A stretch of DNA of 40,364 nucleotides from Rhizobium sp. Q54. Lineage in GTDB: Bacteria > Pseudomonadota > Alphaproteobacteria > Rhizobiales > Beijerinckiaceae. The stretch lies in contig CAMCUC010000024.1 in NCBI GenBank assembly GCA_945878875.1, forward strand, positions 1-40,364, read 5' to 3'. The position numbers and the translations under genes were made by a program. Shown piece by piece: positions 33,865 to 40,364 of the stretch (position 1 is the first letter of the stretch; every line of letters starts with the position of its first letter). A model generated the notes under the pieces. The model was not told where the DNA came from and ran no database searches. It saw nothing but the letters and a program-made list of their open reading frames with translations.

Positions 33865-35766
33865 ATGGACGAGGGACGCTCGCAAGAGGCGCCGGGGACG
33901 CAAGATCAAGAGAGCCTTGATCAGGCAGGTTTTGATCTTGGCCCTTCTCCTGTCGCCGAGCCCGCCACGGGTGCCTATCGCGTGCTGGCGCGCAAATATC
34001 GCCCATCGACCTTTGAAGATTTGATTGGCCAGGAGGCGATGGTGCGCACGTTGCGCAACGCCTTTACTCTTGATCGCATCCATCAGGCCTATCTGCTGAC
34101 CGGCGTGCGCGGCGTGGGCAAAACCACCACGGCGCGCATTCTGGCCCGCGCCTTCAATTACCAGACCGAAGCCTCCGGTCAGCACGCCGCCGTCAACCTG
34201 CCCAGCGTCGACATGCCGGTTCTGGGTCTGCATTGCGGGTCAATCATCGAATCCCGCCATATCGACGTTATTGAGATGGACGCCGCCTCCAATACCGGCA
34301 TCGACGACGTGCGCGAGATCATCGAGAGCGCGCGCTACAAGCCTGTGCTGGCGCGCTACAAAGTCTTCATCATCGACGAAGTGCACATGCTTTCGAAGGC
34401 TGCGTTCAACGGGCTCTTGAAGACGCTCGAAGAGCCGCCCGAACATGTGAAGTTCGTGTTCGCCACGACCGAAATCGACAAAGTGCCTGTCACCGTTCGC
34501 TCTCGTTGCCAGCGTTTCGACCTGCGCCGGATCGAAGCAGGAGCGATGGTGACGCATTTGTCGTCGATCTGCGGGCGCGAGAACGTCGCCATCAGCGCTC
34601 CTGCTTTGTCGCTGATCGCGCGCGCCGCCGAAGGTTCGGTGCGCGATGCGCTGTCCCTGCTCGATCAGGCGATTGCGCATGGTTCTTCGTCGACGGACGG
34701 CGAGATTTCGGAAGATTGCGTGCGCGACATGCTCGGCGTGGCCGACCGTGTCCGCGTGATCGACCTGTTTGAGGCGGTCATGAAGGGCGACATGCCCGGC
34801 GCGCTCGGGCTCTTGAAGGATCAATACGATCAGGGCGCTGACCCCAATCTGATTCTCATTGACGTCGCCAGCTTCGTTCATTTCGTGACGCTGCTGAAAC
34901 TGTCGCCGGACATGTCTATCGACAAGGCGATCACGGAAGAGGAATTGCGGCGCGGCAAAACATTTGCAGCCTCGCTGAGCATGCAGACGCTGACCCGCGC
35001 CTGGCAGATCATCACCAAGGGCCTGCCGGAGATCCGCGAATCGCCGCGCCCGCTGGCCGCCGCCGACATGGTGCTGATTCGCATCGCGTTCGCCGCCGAT
35101 TTGCCCTCGCCCGAAGAGGCGCTGCGGCGCTTGGCGAATCAGCCAGGCGGTGGCGATTCGGCTCCGGCCAGAGCGCCGTCGGGCGGCGGCGGGGGAACGA
35201 GCGCTTTGGCCCGGGCACCTCAAGTTACGCAATCTCAAACAGCCCCTGCGCAATCCTACGCGCCGCAGGCCGCAGCGCGGGCGCAAACCGTCCCCAGCGC
35301 CGCGCCGCGCGTTCAGCTCGCCCGGTTTGAGGATCTGGTTGCGCTGTCGCAGGTCAATCGCGACATTCAATTGCGCATGGCGCTCGAGCGCGACATGCGG
35401 CTGGTGCGCTTCGAGCAGGGCTCGATTGAGTTTTCGCTCGTGCCCGGCGCCTCGCCGCAGATCGCCGCCCATCTGATGCGCCGGTTGCAGGAATGGACCG
35501 GTGAGCGCTGGATGGTCGCGATTTCGACCGCCGAGGGCGCCCCCACCATCAATGAGCGCCAGCAAACCAGACAACGCGAGCGGGCGGTTGGCGTGCGCGC
35601 CGATCCGCTGGTCCAGAGCGTTCTGGAGCGTTTTCCCGGAGCGGAAATCGTTTCGGTGCGTTCTACCGGCGGTGAAGCTCCAGAGCCGGCCTATGTTGCG
35701 TCAGCCAGTCAGGGCGGCAGCGATGAAGTGGCTTATGTTGACGAGATCGAAGACGACGATTTCTGA
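33865..35766 (+). CDS. dnaX: DNA polymerase III subunits gamma and tau
   Basis: The 633-residue clamp-loader ATPase has an acidic N-terminal extension (about 1-36), then YRVLARKYRPSTFEDLIGQ. Walker A is GVRGVGKTT (80-88), Walker B VFIIDEVHML (167-176), and the SRC motif is at 213-215. The four zinc cysteines found after Walker A in E. coli DnaX are missing here; only C124 lies in that region. A Pro/Gly/Ala-rich linker (about 430-480) leads to the tau-type C-terminal domain and an acidic tail (EIEDDDF). I see no A-rich slippery site for a gamma frameshift. ybaB and recR follow on the same strand. Confidence 0.97.
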   Translation: MDEGRSQEAPGTQDQESLDQAGFDLGPSPVAEPATGAYRVLARKYRPSTFEDLIGQEAMVRTLRNAFTLDRIHQAYLLTGVRGVGKTTTARILARAFNYQTEASGQHAAVNLPSVDMPVLGLHCGSIIESRHIDVIEMDAASNTGIDDVREIIESARYKPVLARYKVFIIDEVHMLSKAAFNGLLKTLEEPPEHVKFVFATTEIDKVPVTVRSRCQRFDLRRIEAGAMVTHLSSICGRENVAISAPALSLIARAAEGSVRDALSLLDQAIAHGSSSTDGEISEDCVRDMLGVADRVRVIDLFEAVMKGDMPGALGLLKDQYDQGADPNLILIDVASFVHFVTLLKLSPDMSIDKAITEEELRRGKTFAASLSMQTLTRAWQIITKGLPEIRESPRPLAAADMVLIRIAFAADLPSPEEALRRLANQPGGGDSAPARAPSGGGGGTSALARAPQVTQSQTAPAQSYAPQAAARAQTVPSAAPRVQLARFEDLVALSQVNRDIQLRMALERDMRLVRFEQGSIEFSLVPGASPQIAAHLMRRLQEWTGERWMVAISTAEGAPTINERQQTRQRERAVGVRADPLVQSVLERFPGAEIVSVRSTGGEAPEPAYVASASQGGSDEVAYVDEIEDDDF

Positions 35767-35817
35767 ACCGGGCTGCATCCCGTTCATTTCAAAGATACGC
35801 ATCATGCAAGGTGAATC

Positions 35818-36141
35818 ATGAAAGACATCATGGGGTTGATGAAGCAGGCGCAGGCGATGCAATCGCGCATGCAGGAGCTTCAGGCCGAGCTGGAGCAGGT
35901 CGAGGTTGAGGGCCAGTCGGGCGGCGGCGCTGTGAAAATCGTCATGAGCGCCAAGGGCGTTATGCGCAGCGTCGCGATTGATCCCTCTCTGCTGGTCGTC
36001 AGCGAGAAGGACATGCTGGAGGATCTGATCGTCACCGCCCATGAGGACGCCCGCCACAAGGGCGAGGCCTTAGCGCAGGAGCGTATGAAGTCCGTCACCG
36101 CCGGCATTCCCCTGCCGCCGGGCATGAAACTGCCGTTTTGA
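35818..36141 (+). CDS. ybaB: YbaB/EbfC family nucleoid-associated protein
   Basis: The 107-residue protein binds DNA as a dimer and helps organise the nucleoid. It begins MKDIMGLMKQAQAMQSRMQE, with a coiled N-terminal helix. The family core VEGQSGGGAVKIVMSAKG and DLIVTAHEDARHK follows, and the C-terminus ends in the usual PPGMKLPF. AAGGTG lies 6 nt before the ATG. It sits 51 bp after dnaX and 9 bp before recR, the conserved dnaX-ybaB-recR order. Confidence 0.96.
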   Translation: MKDIMGLMKQAQAMQSRMQELQAELEQVEVEGQSGGGAVKIVMSAKGVMRSVAIDPSLLVVSEKDMLEDLIVTAHEDARHKGEALAQERMKSVTAGIPLPPGMKLPF

Positions 36142-36150
36142 ATGTGAGCT

Positions 36151-36756
36151 ATGGCTGAACGCGTCGCCGGACCCGAAATAGAACGCCTGATCCAATTGCT
36201 CGCCCGCTTGCCCGGTCTTGGCCCGCGTTCGGCGCGCCGCGCCGCTTTGCACTTGATCCGCAAGCGCGAGGAATTGTTCGGCCCACTCACCGAGGCGATG
36301 CAGGTCGCCCGCGACAAGATCGTGGTTTGCTCGCCGTGCGGCAATGTGGACACGAGCGACCCGTGTACGATCTGCCGCGATCCCCGGCGGGACGCGACAA
36401 CAATCGTCGTCGTGGAGACGGTGGCTGATTTGTGGGCGCTGGAGCGAGCGGGAGCAACGCGGGCGCGCTTCCATGTGCTGGGCGGCACGCTGTCGCCCCT
36501 CGACGGAATCGGCCCAAAGGATCTCAATATTGATTCGTTGATCGGTCGCGTCATCGAGGGCGCGGTGCAGGAGGTCGTGCTCGCCGTGAACGCGACCGTA
36601 GACGGTCAGACAACCGCCCATTACATCACTGATGCTCTGGCCCACACCTCCGTGAAAATTACCCGTCTCGCCCATGGCGTGCCGGTTGGCGGCGAGCTGG
36701 ACTATCTAGACGAGGGCACCCTCTCGGCCGCTATGCGGCAGCGTACCCCGTTTTAG
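36151..36756 (+). CDS. recR: Recombination protein RecR
   Basis: The 201-residue protein works with RecF and RecO to load RecA at single-stranded gaps. It has the N-terminal helix-hairpin-helix region [20 protein letters not shown] and a C4 zinc site (C60, C63, C72, C75). The TOPRIM domain begins [14 protein letters not shown] and continues through [14 protein letters not shown], and the C-terminal segment is ARGVP-like ([20 protein letters not shown]). The length is normal. It is translated 9 bp after ybaB. Confidence 0.97.
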   Translation: MAERVAGPEIERLIQLLARLPGLGPRSARRAALHLIRKREELFGPLTEAMQVARDKIVVCSPCGNVDTSDPCTICRDPRRDATTIVVVETVADLWALERAGATRARFHVLGGTLSPLDGIGPKDLNIDSLIGRVIEGAVQEVVLAVNATVDGQTTAHYITDALAHTSVKITRLAHGVPVGGELDYLDEGTLSAAMRQRTPF

Positions 36757-36949
36757 AATTAAGGCTAGACCCGCTCTGTCGCCTTTCCGCCGCCACACTG
36801 TTCCGCTATAGGATCGTTATCGAATAGCTTCCGGCAAGCTGTTCGCTTACCGCAGCGTGCGTTGAGATTTTGTGTGCATTGCACAATTTCCGGTTGCTGC
36901 ACTGCAAAAAGTTGGGCATGATGGGAGCGTCAAACAGGATGATCGTGTT

Positions 36950-37366
36950 ATGAATCGCGCAGAGAAAAAGCGCCCCGTCGTTGATCCCAAAACGCTTCCG
37001 CCGATCCGGATCAAGAAATGCCCGCCCACCATTGAGGAGGCGATCATCGCCGCCCAGGGCCTTGCTGACGACATTGAAGGCCAGGTGGAAATCGCCGCCG
37101 GCTTCATGGGCGTGGCGCAAGACGACGTGCGCCCGCTGGTGTTGCAGGCTTTTCAGGAAGCCCAGACTATTGAAAAGCGCGTCATCGCCGACCGTCGCGG
37201 GGCAGAGCGCAGCGTGATCGTCGAGCGCACCCGCGTTCGCAGGCCCGTTGGCTCGCCTGTCAATTCAATGGGCGGCGCAGCTGTTATCGTCGAGCGTCGC
37301 CCGCGCATTCAATTGACGCCGCGCGTGCGCACGTTCGATTTGACGCGTCGCCCCGCAGGCGCGTAA
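36950..37366 (+). CDS. Small conserved-looking protein of unknown function
   Basis: I do not recognise a family for this 138-residue protein. It starts [19 protein letters not shown] basic N-terminus leads to a helical core ([40 protein letters not shown]). The C-terminal half is rich in Arg, Val and Pro ([26 protein letters not shown]), with the phrase VIVER occurring twice. No signal peptide or membrane helix is present. AGGATGATC lies 7 nt before the ATG at 36950; the 193 bp after recR probably holds its own promoter. A strong intrinsic terminator follows. Codon use looks like its neighbours. Confidence 0.72.
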   Translation: MNRAEKKRPVVDPKTLPPIRIKKCPPTIEEAIIAAQGLADDIEGQVEIAAGFMGVAQDDVRPLVLQAFQEAQTIEKRVIADRRGAERSVIVERTRVRRPVGSPVNSMGGAAVIVERRPRIQLTPRVRTFDLTRRPAGA

Positions 37367-37403
37367 CGAAAGCGCGAGAAGCGCGCCTCTCTTGATTTTG
37401 AAC

Positions 37404-37434
37404 GCCCGCCTGTCTAACTCAGGCGGGCTTTTTT
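37404..37434 (+). terminator. Intrinsic terminator after the small unknown gene
   Basis: A perfect 9-bp stem (GCCCGCCTG at 37404-37412 and CAGGCGGGC at 37420-37428) with a 7-nt loop is followed directly by TTTTTT (37429-37434). It lies 37 bp after the stop codon and 11 bp before the def ATG. Confidence 0.94.
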
Positions 37435-37445
37435 ATGGCGTCATC

Positions 37446-37976
37446 ATGTCTCTGATCCCGATCGTTCTTATTCCCGACAGCCGCCTGCGGCAGGAATCCG
37501 TTCCTGTGAGCGGCGTCGATTCGTCTATCCGCAAGCTGATGGACGATATGCTGGAGACGATGTACGACGCGCCCGGCATCGGGCTGGCGGCGATCCAGAT
37601 CGGGATCCCGAAGCGCCTCGTCGTCATCGACGTCGCCAAGCGTGAGGGCGAGGAGGAGGACGAGGTCAAGGACCCGATCTTTCTCGTCAATCCGGAGATC
37701 ATCAGGCTGTCGGACGAGAAGGCCTCCTACGAAGAAGGCTGCCTCTCGATTCCCGATTTTTACGCGGAAGTGGAGCGCCCCGCCCGCGTCTGGATCCGCT
37801 ATCTTGATCGCACCGGCGCAATGAAGGAGATGGAGGCTGACGGCCTGCTCGCCACCTGTATCCAGCACGAAATCGATCATCTCAACGGCGTGCTGTTCAT
37901 CGATTATTTGTCGCGGCTGAAGCGCGAACGCGTCATGAAGCGCTTCGCCAAGGAAGCTCGTCGCTACGGCGGCTGA
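37446..37976 (+). CDS. def: Peptide deformylase
   Basis: The 176-residue metalloenzyme (usually Fe2+) removes the formyl group from nascent proteins. All three family motifs are present: GIGLAAIQ (44-51), EGCLS (97-101) and HEIDH (141-145), giving the Cys/His/His metal site and the catalytic Glu. The ATG at 37446 ([14 protein letters not shown]) is the right start because the longer frame from 37392 would run through a strong terminator hairpin. fmt follows 34 bp downstream, the usual def-fmt pair. Confidence 0.97.
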   Translation: MSLIPIVLIPDSRLRQESVPVSGVDSSIRKLMDDMLETMYDAPGIGLAAIQIGIPKRLVVIDVAKREGEEEDEVKDPIFLVNPEIIRLSDEKASYEEGCLSIPDFYAEVERPARVWIRYLDRTGAMKEMEADGLLATCIQHEIDHLNGVLFIDYLSRLKRERVMKRFAKEARRYGG

Positions 37977-38010
37977 GTTTCGCTTTTCTCCCTTGAGCCA
38001 GGATCGCCCC

Positions 38011-38949
38011 ATGTCGCTGCGCATCGTCTTCATGGGAACGCCGGTTTTCTCCGCCCGCGTGCTGGAAGTCATTCTTGCCCGCGGCCATCAGATCGTCGCC
38101 TGCTATACGCGCGCCCCCAAGCCCGGCGGTCGTCGCGGGCTGGCGCTCACCAAATCGCCGGTTCACGAATTGGCCGAAAGCCATGCGATCCCCGTTTTCA
38201 CGCCGCGTTCGCTGCGCGCTGAAGAAGAGGTCGAGATTTTCGCCGGCCATGGCGCGGACGTGGCCATCGTGGTCGCCTACGGGTTGATTCTGCCCAAGCC
38301 GGTGCTGGAGGCGCCGCGTTTGGGCTGCCTCAATCTTCACGCCTCGCTTTTGCCGCGTTGGCGCGGCGCCGCGCCGATCCAGCGCGCCATCATGGCCGGA
38401 GATGCTGAGACCGGCGTGATGGTGATGCAGATGGAGGAGGGCCTTGACACCGGCCCCGTGGCGCTGACCGCCCGTACGCTGATTGGCGCCGACGTAACGG
38501 CAGGCCAATTACACGACGTTCTGGCGGGCCTTGGCGCTGATCTGGCCGTGCAGGCGCTCGACGCGCTGGAAGTGTCGGGTCTGTCGTTCACGCCACAGCC
38601 CGATGAGGGCGTGCTCTATGCCCACAAGATTGAAAAAGCCGAAGCGCGGATCGACTGGAGCGCGCCTGCGCGCGACGTGCACAATCGTATTCGCGGCCTC
38701 TCGCCCTTCCCCGGCGCCTGGTTTGAAGCTGATTTAGGGCGCGGGCCTGAGCGCGTGAAGGCGCTGCAATCCTCGCTGGCTGAGAACGTCAACGGCCAGC
38801 CGCCAGGCGCGCTGATCGGCGACGATCTGACCATCGCCTGCGGGCAGGGCGCGGTTAGTTTGCTGAAAGTGCAGCGCGCAGGCAAAATGCCGGTTTCGGC
38901 GCAAGATTTTTTGCGCGGGCTTGGATCGGCGCCCGCGCGTTTTCTGTGA
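38011..38949 (+). CDS. fmt: Methionyl-tRNA formyltransferase
   Basis: The 312-residue enzyme formylates initiator Met-tRNA from 10-formyl-tetrahydrofolate; Def reverses the modification on the finished protein. It starts [18 protein letters not shown] and has the active-site block [20 protein letters not shown] plus the [15 protein letters not shown] segment. The C-terminal OB-like domain, beginning near [23 protein letters not shown], binds tRNA. I use the ATG at 38011; a TTG six codons upstream is less likely. The gene ends 4 bp from the convergent decarboxylase-like gene. Confidence 0.97.
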   Translation: MSLRIVFMGTPVFSARVLEVILARGHQIVACYTRAPKPGGRRGLALTKSPVHELAESHAIPVFTPRSLRAEEEVEIFAGHGADVAIVVAYGLILPKPVLEAPRLGCLNLHASLLPRWRGAAPIQRAIMAGDAETGVMVMQMEEGLDTGPVALTARTLIGADVTAGQLHDVLAGLGADLAVQALDALEVSGLSFTPQPDEGVLYAHKIEKAEARIDWSAPARDVHNRIRGLSPFPGAWFEADLGRGPERVKALQSSLAENVNGQPPGALIGDDLTIACGQGAVSLLKVQRAGKMPVSAQDFLRGLGSAPARFL

Positions 38950-38953
38950 AAGC

Positions 38954-39865
38954 TCAGACGAGCTTGATCGTCATGGCGTCGAACAGCTCTTCGGGCCGAT
39001 AACGCTTCTTCACGACCTTCTGCTCAAACGCATAGCGCGTGATGAGATCGAGGGATCTGAAGCAATCGTCAAAGCCAAACGGCAATTGGTCGATTTCGCC
39101 AGCCTTCGGCAAGCCCGCGCGCGCCTTGCTTTCTTTCAACATGCGGAAGATTTCGCGCACCACGTCGGGGCGCTCTTTTGGCAGGTCGCTATGGATTGCG
39201 AACATGTGGTTGATATGGCCGCAGCCGTATTTCTCGCCCCAGCGGCGACCGGCTTCGTCGGGATTCTCAACGACCGTGTGCATGTCGGACTGGGCGAGCA
39301 GATCGGCGGCGGGAATCACGGCGTCGGCCTCGCCCGCCAGCGCGATGTCGTTGAGCGTCCGCCCGCCCGTAGGCGCCCGCGTCACGAGATCGGCGGGGTC
39401 TGTATATTCGGCCAGATGCGGATCGTCCCAGCACAGCCATTTGAGCTTGCCAAGATCGACGCCGTACTCGTCCTGCAAGATGCCGCGCACCCAGACGCCG
39501 GTGGTCTGCGTATAGGAGCGCACGGCGACCTGCTTGCCTTCAAGCGTTTTGGGGTCCATCGGCGCGCGCTCTTTGCGGCAGACGAAGAATTGATGCTGGA
39601 AACGGCCAACCATGGTGGCGGGCAGCAGAACCAGCGGCTTTCCGTAATCGAGCGCCTGCATATAGGTGACGACGGCCAGCTCGCCCGCGTCAAACTTGCC
39701 CTCGCGCACCATCGGCTTGAAGCCCTGGTTGGCGGTGGCGGGGCCGCAGAAGTCGAGCAGGGCGAGGTCTGAGGAGACCTCGCCCGCCTTCAGAGCCTTC
39801 GACAACGCTGAATCAGCGAGATTTGTGGCCAGTTTCACCGGACCGCTCGATGGAAACGACGTCAT
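38954..39865 (-). CDS. 4,5-dihydroxyphthalate decarboxylase-like / substrate-binding-fold protein
   Basis: The 303-residue protein matches proteins annotated as 4,5-dihydroxyphthalate decarboxylase or ABC substrate-binding (NMT1/THI5-like fold). Segments such as MVREGKFDAGELAVVTYMQAL, GKQVAVRSYTQTTGVWVRGIL and INHMFAIHSDLPKERPDVV fit that group. It has no signal peptide, so it is more likely a cytoplasmic enzyme than a transport binding protein, although the fold alone does not prove this. It lies 25 bp downstream of an HpcH/HpaI aldolase gene on the same strand, suggesting a shared aromatic-acid or hydroxy-acid pathway. The substrate is unknown. Confidence 0.72.
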   Translation of the reverse strand: MTSFPSSGPVKLATNLADSALSKALKAGEVSSDLALLDFCGPATANQGFKPMVREGKFDAGELAVVTYMQALDYGKPLVLLPATMVGRFQHQFFVCRKERAPMDPKTLEGKQVAVRSYTQTTGVWVRGILQDEYGVDLGKLKWLCWDDPHLAEYTDPADLVTRAPTGGRTLNDIALAGEADAVIPAADLLAQSDMHTVVENPDEAGRRWGEKYGCGHINHMFAIHSDLPKERPDVVREIFRMLKESKARAGLPKAGEIDQLPFGFDDCFRSLDLITRYAFEQKVVKKRYRPEELFDAMTIKLV

Positions 39866-39890
39866 TTCAGCTCCGTCCTTAAGCGTGAGT

Positions 39891-40364
39891 TTATTTGCGG
39901 CCCGTCAGTTCAAGACCGGTCTCAAGCGCCTTATAGGTGCGCTCTGGGGCTGGCATGATGAAGCGATAGCCCTCTTCGACCACGCGCGCGATGTTCTTGG
40001 AATCCACGTGGGGATGGCCGACGGGAACGTTGAACTCTTTGGCGATCTCGCGGATCTGGCGCATGTGGTCGAGCACGGCAGGGTGCTCGTACTGGCGCGG
40101 ATAGCCCAGCTCCTGGCTGAGGTCGCCCTCGCCGATCAGCAGCGCGCCGATGCCGGGCACGTTCTTCAGCATGTCGCGCAGGTTGGCGATGCCCTCAAGA
40201 TCCTCGATCATCAGGATGACGAGAATTTCGCCCTTGGGCGCCAGCGGCCACACGTCGGCGCGCTCGTAATATTCCTGCTGGGTGATGCCCCAATAGCGCA
40301 CGGCCGAGGTCGGGCCGTCGCCGCGCTGGCCGAAGGGCTCGTACAGCGGCTTGTCCTTCATGCG
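39891..40364 (-). CDS. HpcH/HpaI aldolase/citrate lyase family protein (partial)
   Basis: The C-terminal 157 or so residues of a class II pyruvate-type aldolase are present; the frame runs off the right edge and the N-terminus is not in the window. Visible marks are LVILMIEDLEGIANLRDML (the MIE metal-binding region) and VPGIGALLIGEGDLSQELGYP (the family's G-x-D-L-S block). Near the C-terminus is VGHPHVD. Members cleave or form 4-hydroxy-2-oxo acids with a divalent metal. It is the upstream gene of a pair with the decarboxylase-like gene. The internal ATG at 40361 is not the true start. Confidence 0.85.
   Translation of the reverse strand, partial: RMKDKPLYEPFGQRGDGPTSAVRYWGITQQEYYERADVWPLAPKGEILVILMIEDLEGIANLRDMLKNVPGIGALLIGEGDLSQELGYPRQYEHPAVLDHMRQIREIAKEFNVPVGHPHVDSKNIARVVEEGYRFIMPAPERTYKALETGLELTGRK

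Noticed and set aside
34240-35574. A 444-codon open frame on the minus strand opposite dnaX
   Set aside because: It lies wholly within dnaX, whose motifs are complete. The antisense product is low in information and rich in His, Arg and Gln.
33865-35766. Programmed frameshifting in dnaX to make gamma
   Set aside because: No A-rich slippery heptamer with a following stem was found.

Overview
This window looks like the chromosome of an alphaproteobacterium, most likely of the order Hyphomicrobiales (Rhizobiales). The evidence is the gene content: a small heat-shock protein paired with DUF1150, DUF1194, a membrane-anchored CycM-type cytochrome c, a MoeB-like E1 enzyme and a DnaX that both lack the usual zinc cysteines, an ffs-dnaX-ybaB-recR cluster, and dnaN/recF/gyrB. 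The DNA is GC-rich and densely coding. I see no insertion sequence, prophage, tRNA gene or CRISPR array. Family-level placement is inference.

Layout. 0.2-5.6 kb: argG (-), a MoeB-like E1 enzyme (+), RidA (-), a DUF1993 protein (-), a class II aldolase (+), and a quinone-reductase-like/YqaA pair (-). Three TGTGGA repeats at exactly 11-bp spacing, one of them a perfect DnaA box, lie in front of the aldolase. 5.7-10.2 kb: a tightly overlapping plus-strand operon, bioM-bioN-bioY followed by an acyl-CoA-ligase-like gene and a thiolase-like gene. The transporter half is a standard ECF biotin importer. The last two genes resemble the ligase/thiolase companions of bioY in Bacillus (yhfU-yhfT-yhfS), but this thiolase has lost several canonical catalytic-loop residues. 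10.2-17.3 kb: rlpA, gyrB, recF and dnaN on the minus strand. A plus-strand SAM-methyltransferase-like gene sits between recF and dnaN and is broken by one in-frame TAG codon.

17.6-24.6 kb: a class A penicillin-binding protein, the DUF1150/Hsp20 pair with a heat-shock-type promoter, an exported DUF1194 (VWA-like) protein, gamma-glutamyltransferase, and deoB. The deoB start codon overlaps the yejF stop codon, but a short GC dinucleotide tract just after it puts the start and the conserved N-terminus in different frames. 24.6-30.4 kb: the peptide/muropeptide ABC importer yejA-yejB-yejE-yejF, with deoB as last gene. 30.6-33.6 kb: cycM, pheA and nudC.

33.7-38.9 kb: the SRP RNA gene ffs, dnaX, ybaB, recR, a small protein I do not recognise, a clear intrinsic terminator, then def and fmt. 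38.95-40.36 kb: a 4,5-dihydroxyphthalate-decarboxylase-like protein and a HpcH/HpaI aldolase that runs off the right edge, both on the minus strand.

Most of the window is housekeeping: DNA replication and recombination, protein maturation, arginine and phenylalanine synthesis, and cell-wall synthesis and recycling. The parts most worth a second look are the biotin operon with its degenerate thiolase, the two disrupted reading frames (methyltransferase amber codon, deoB GC tract), and the phased DnaA-box cluster.
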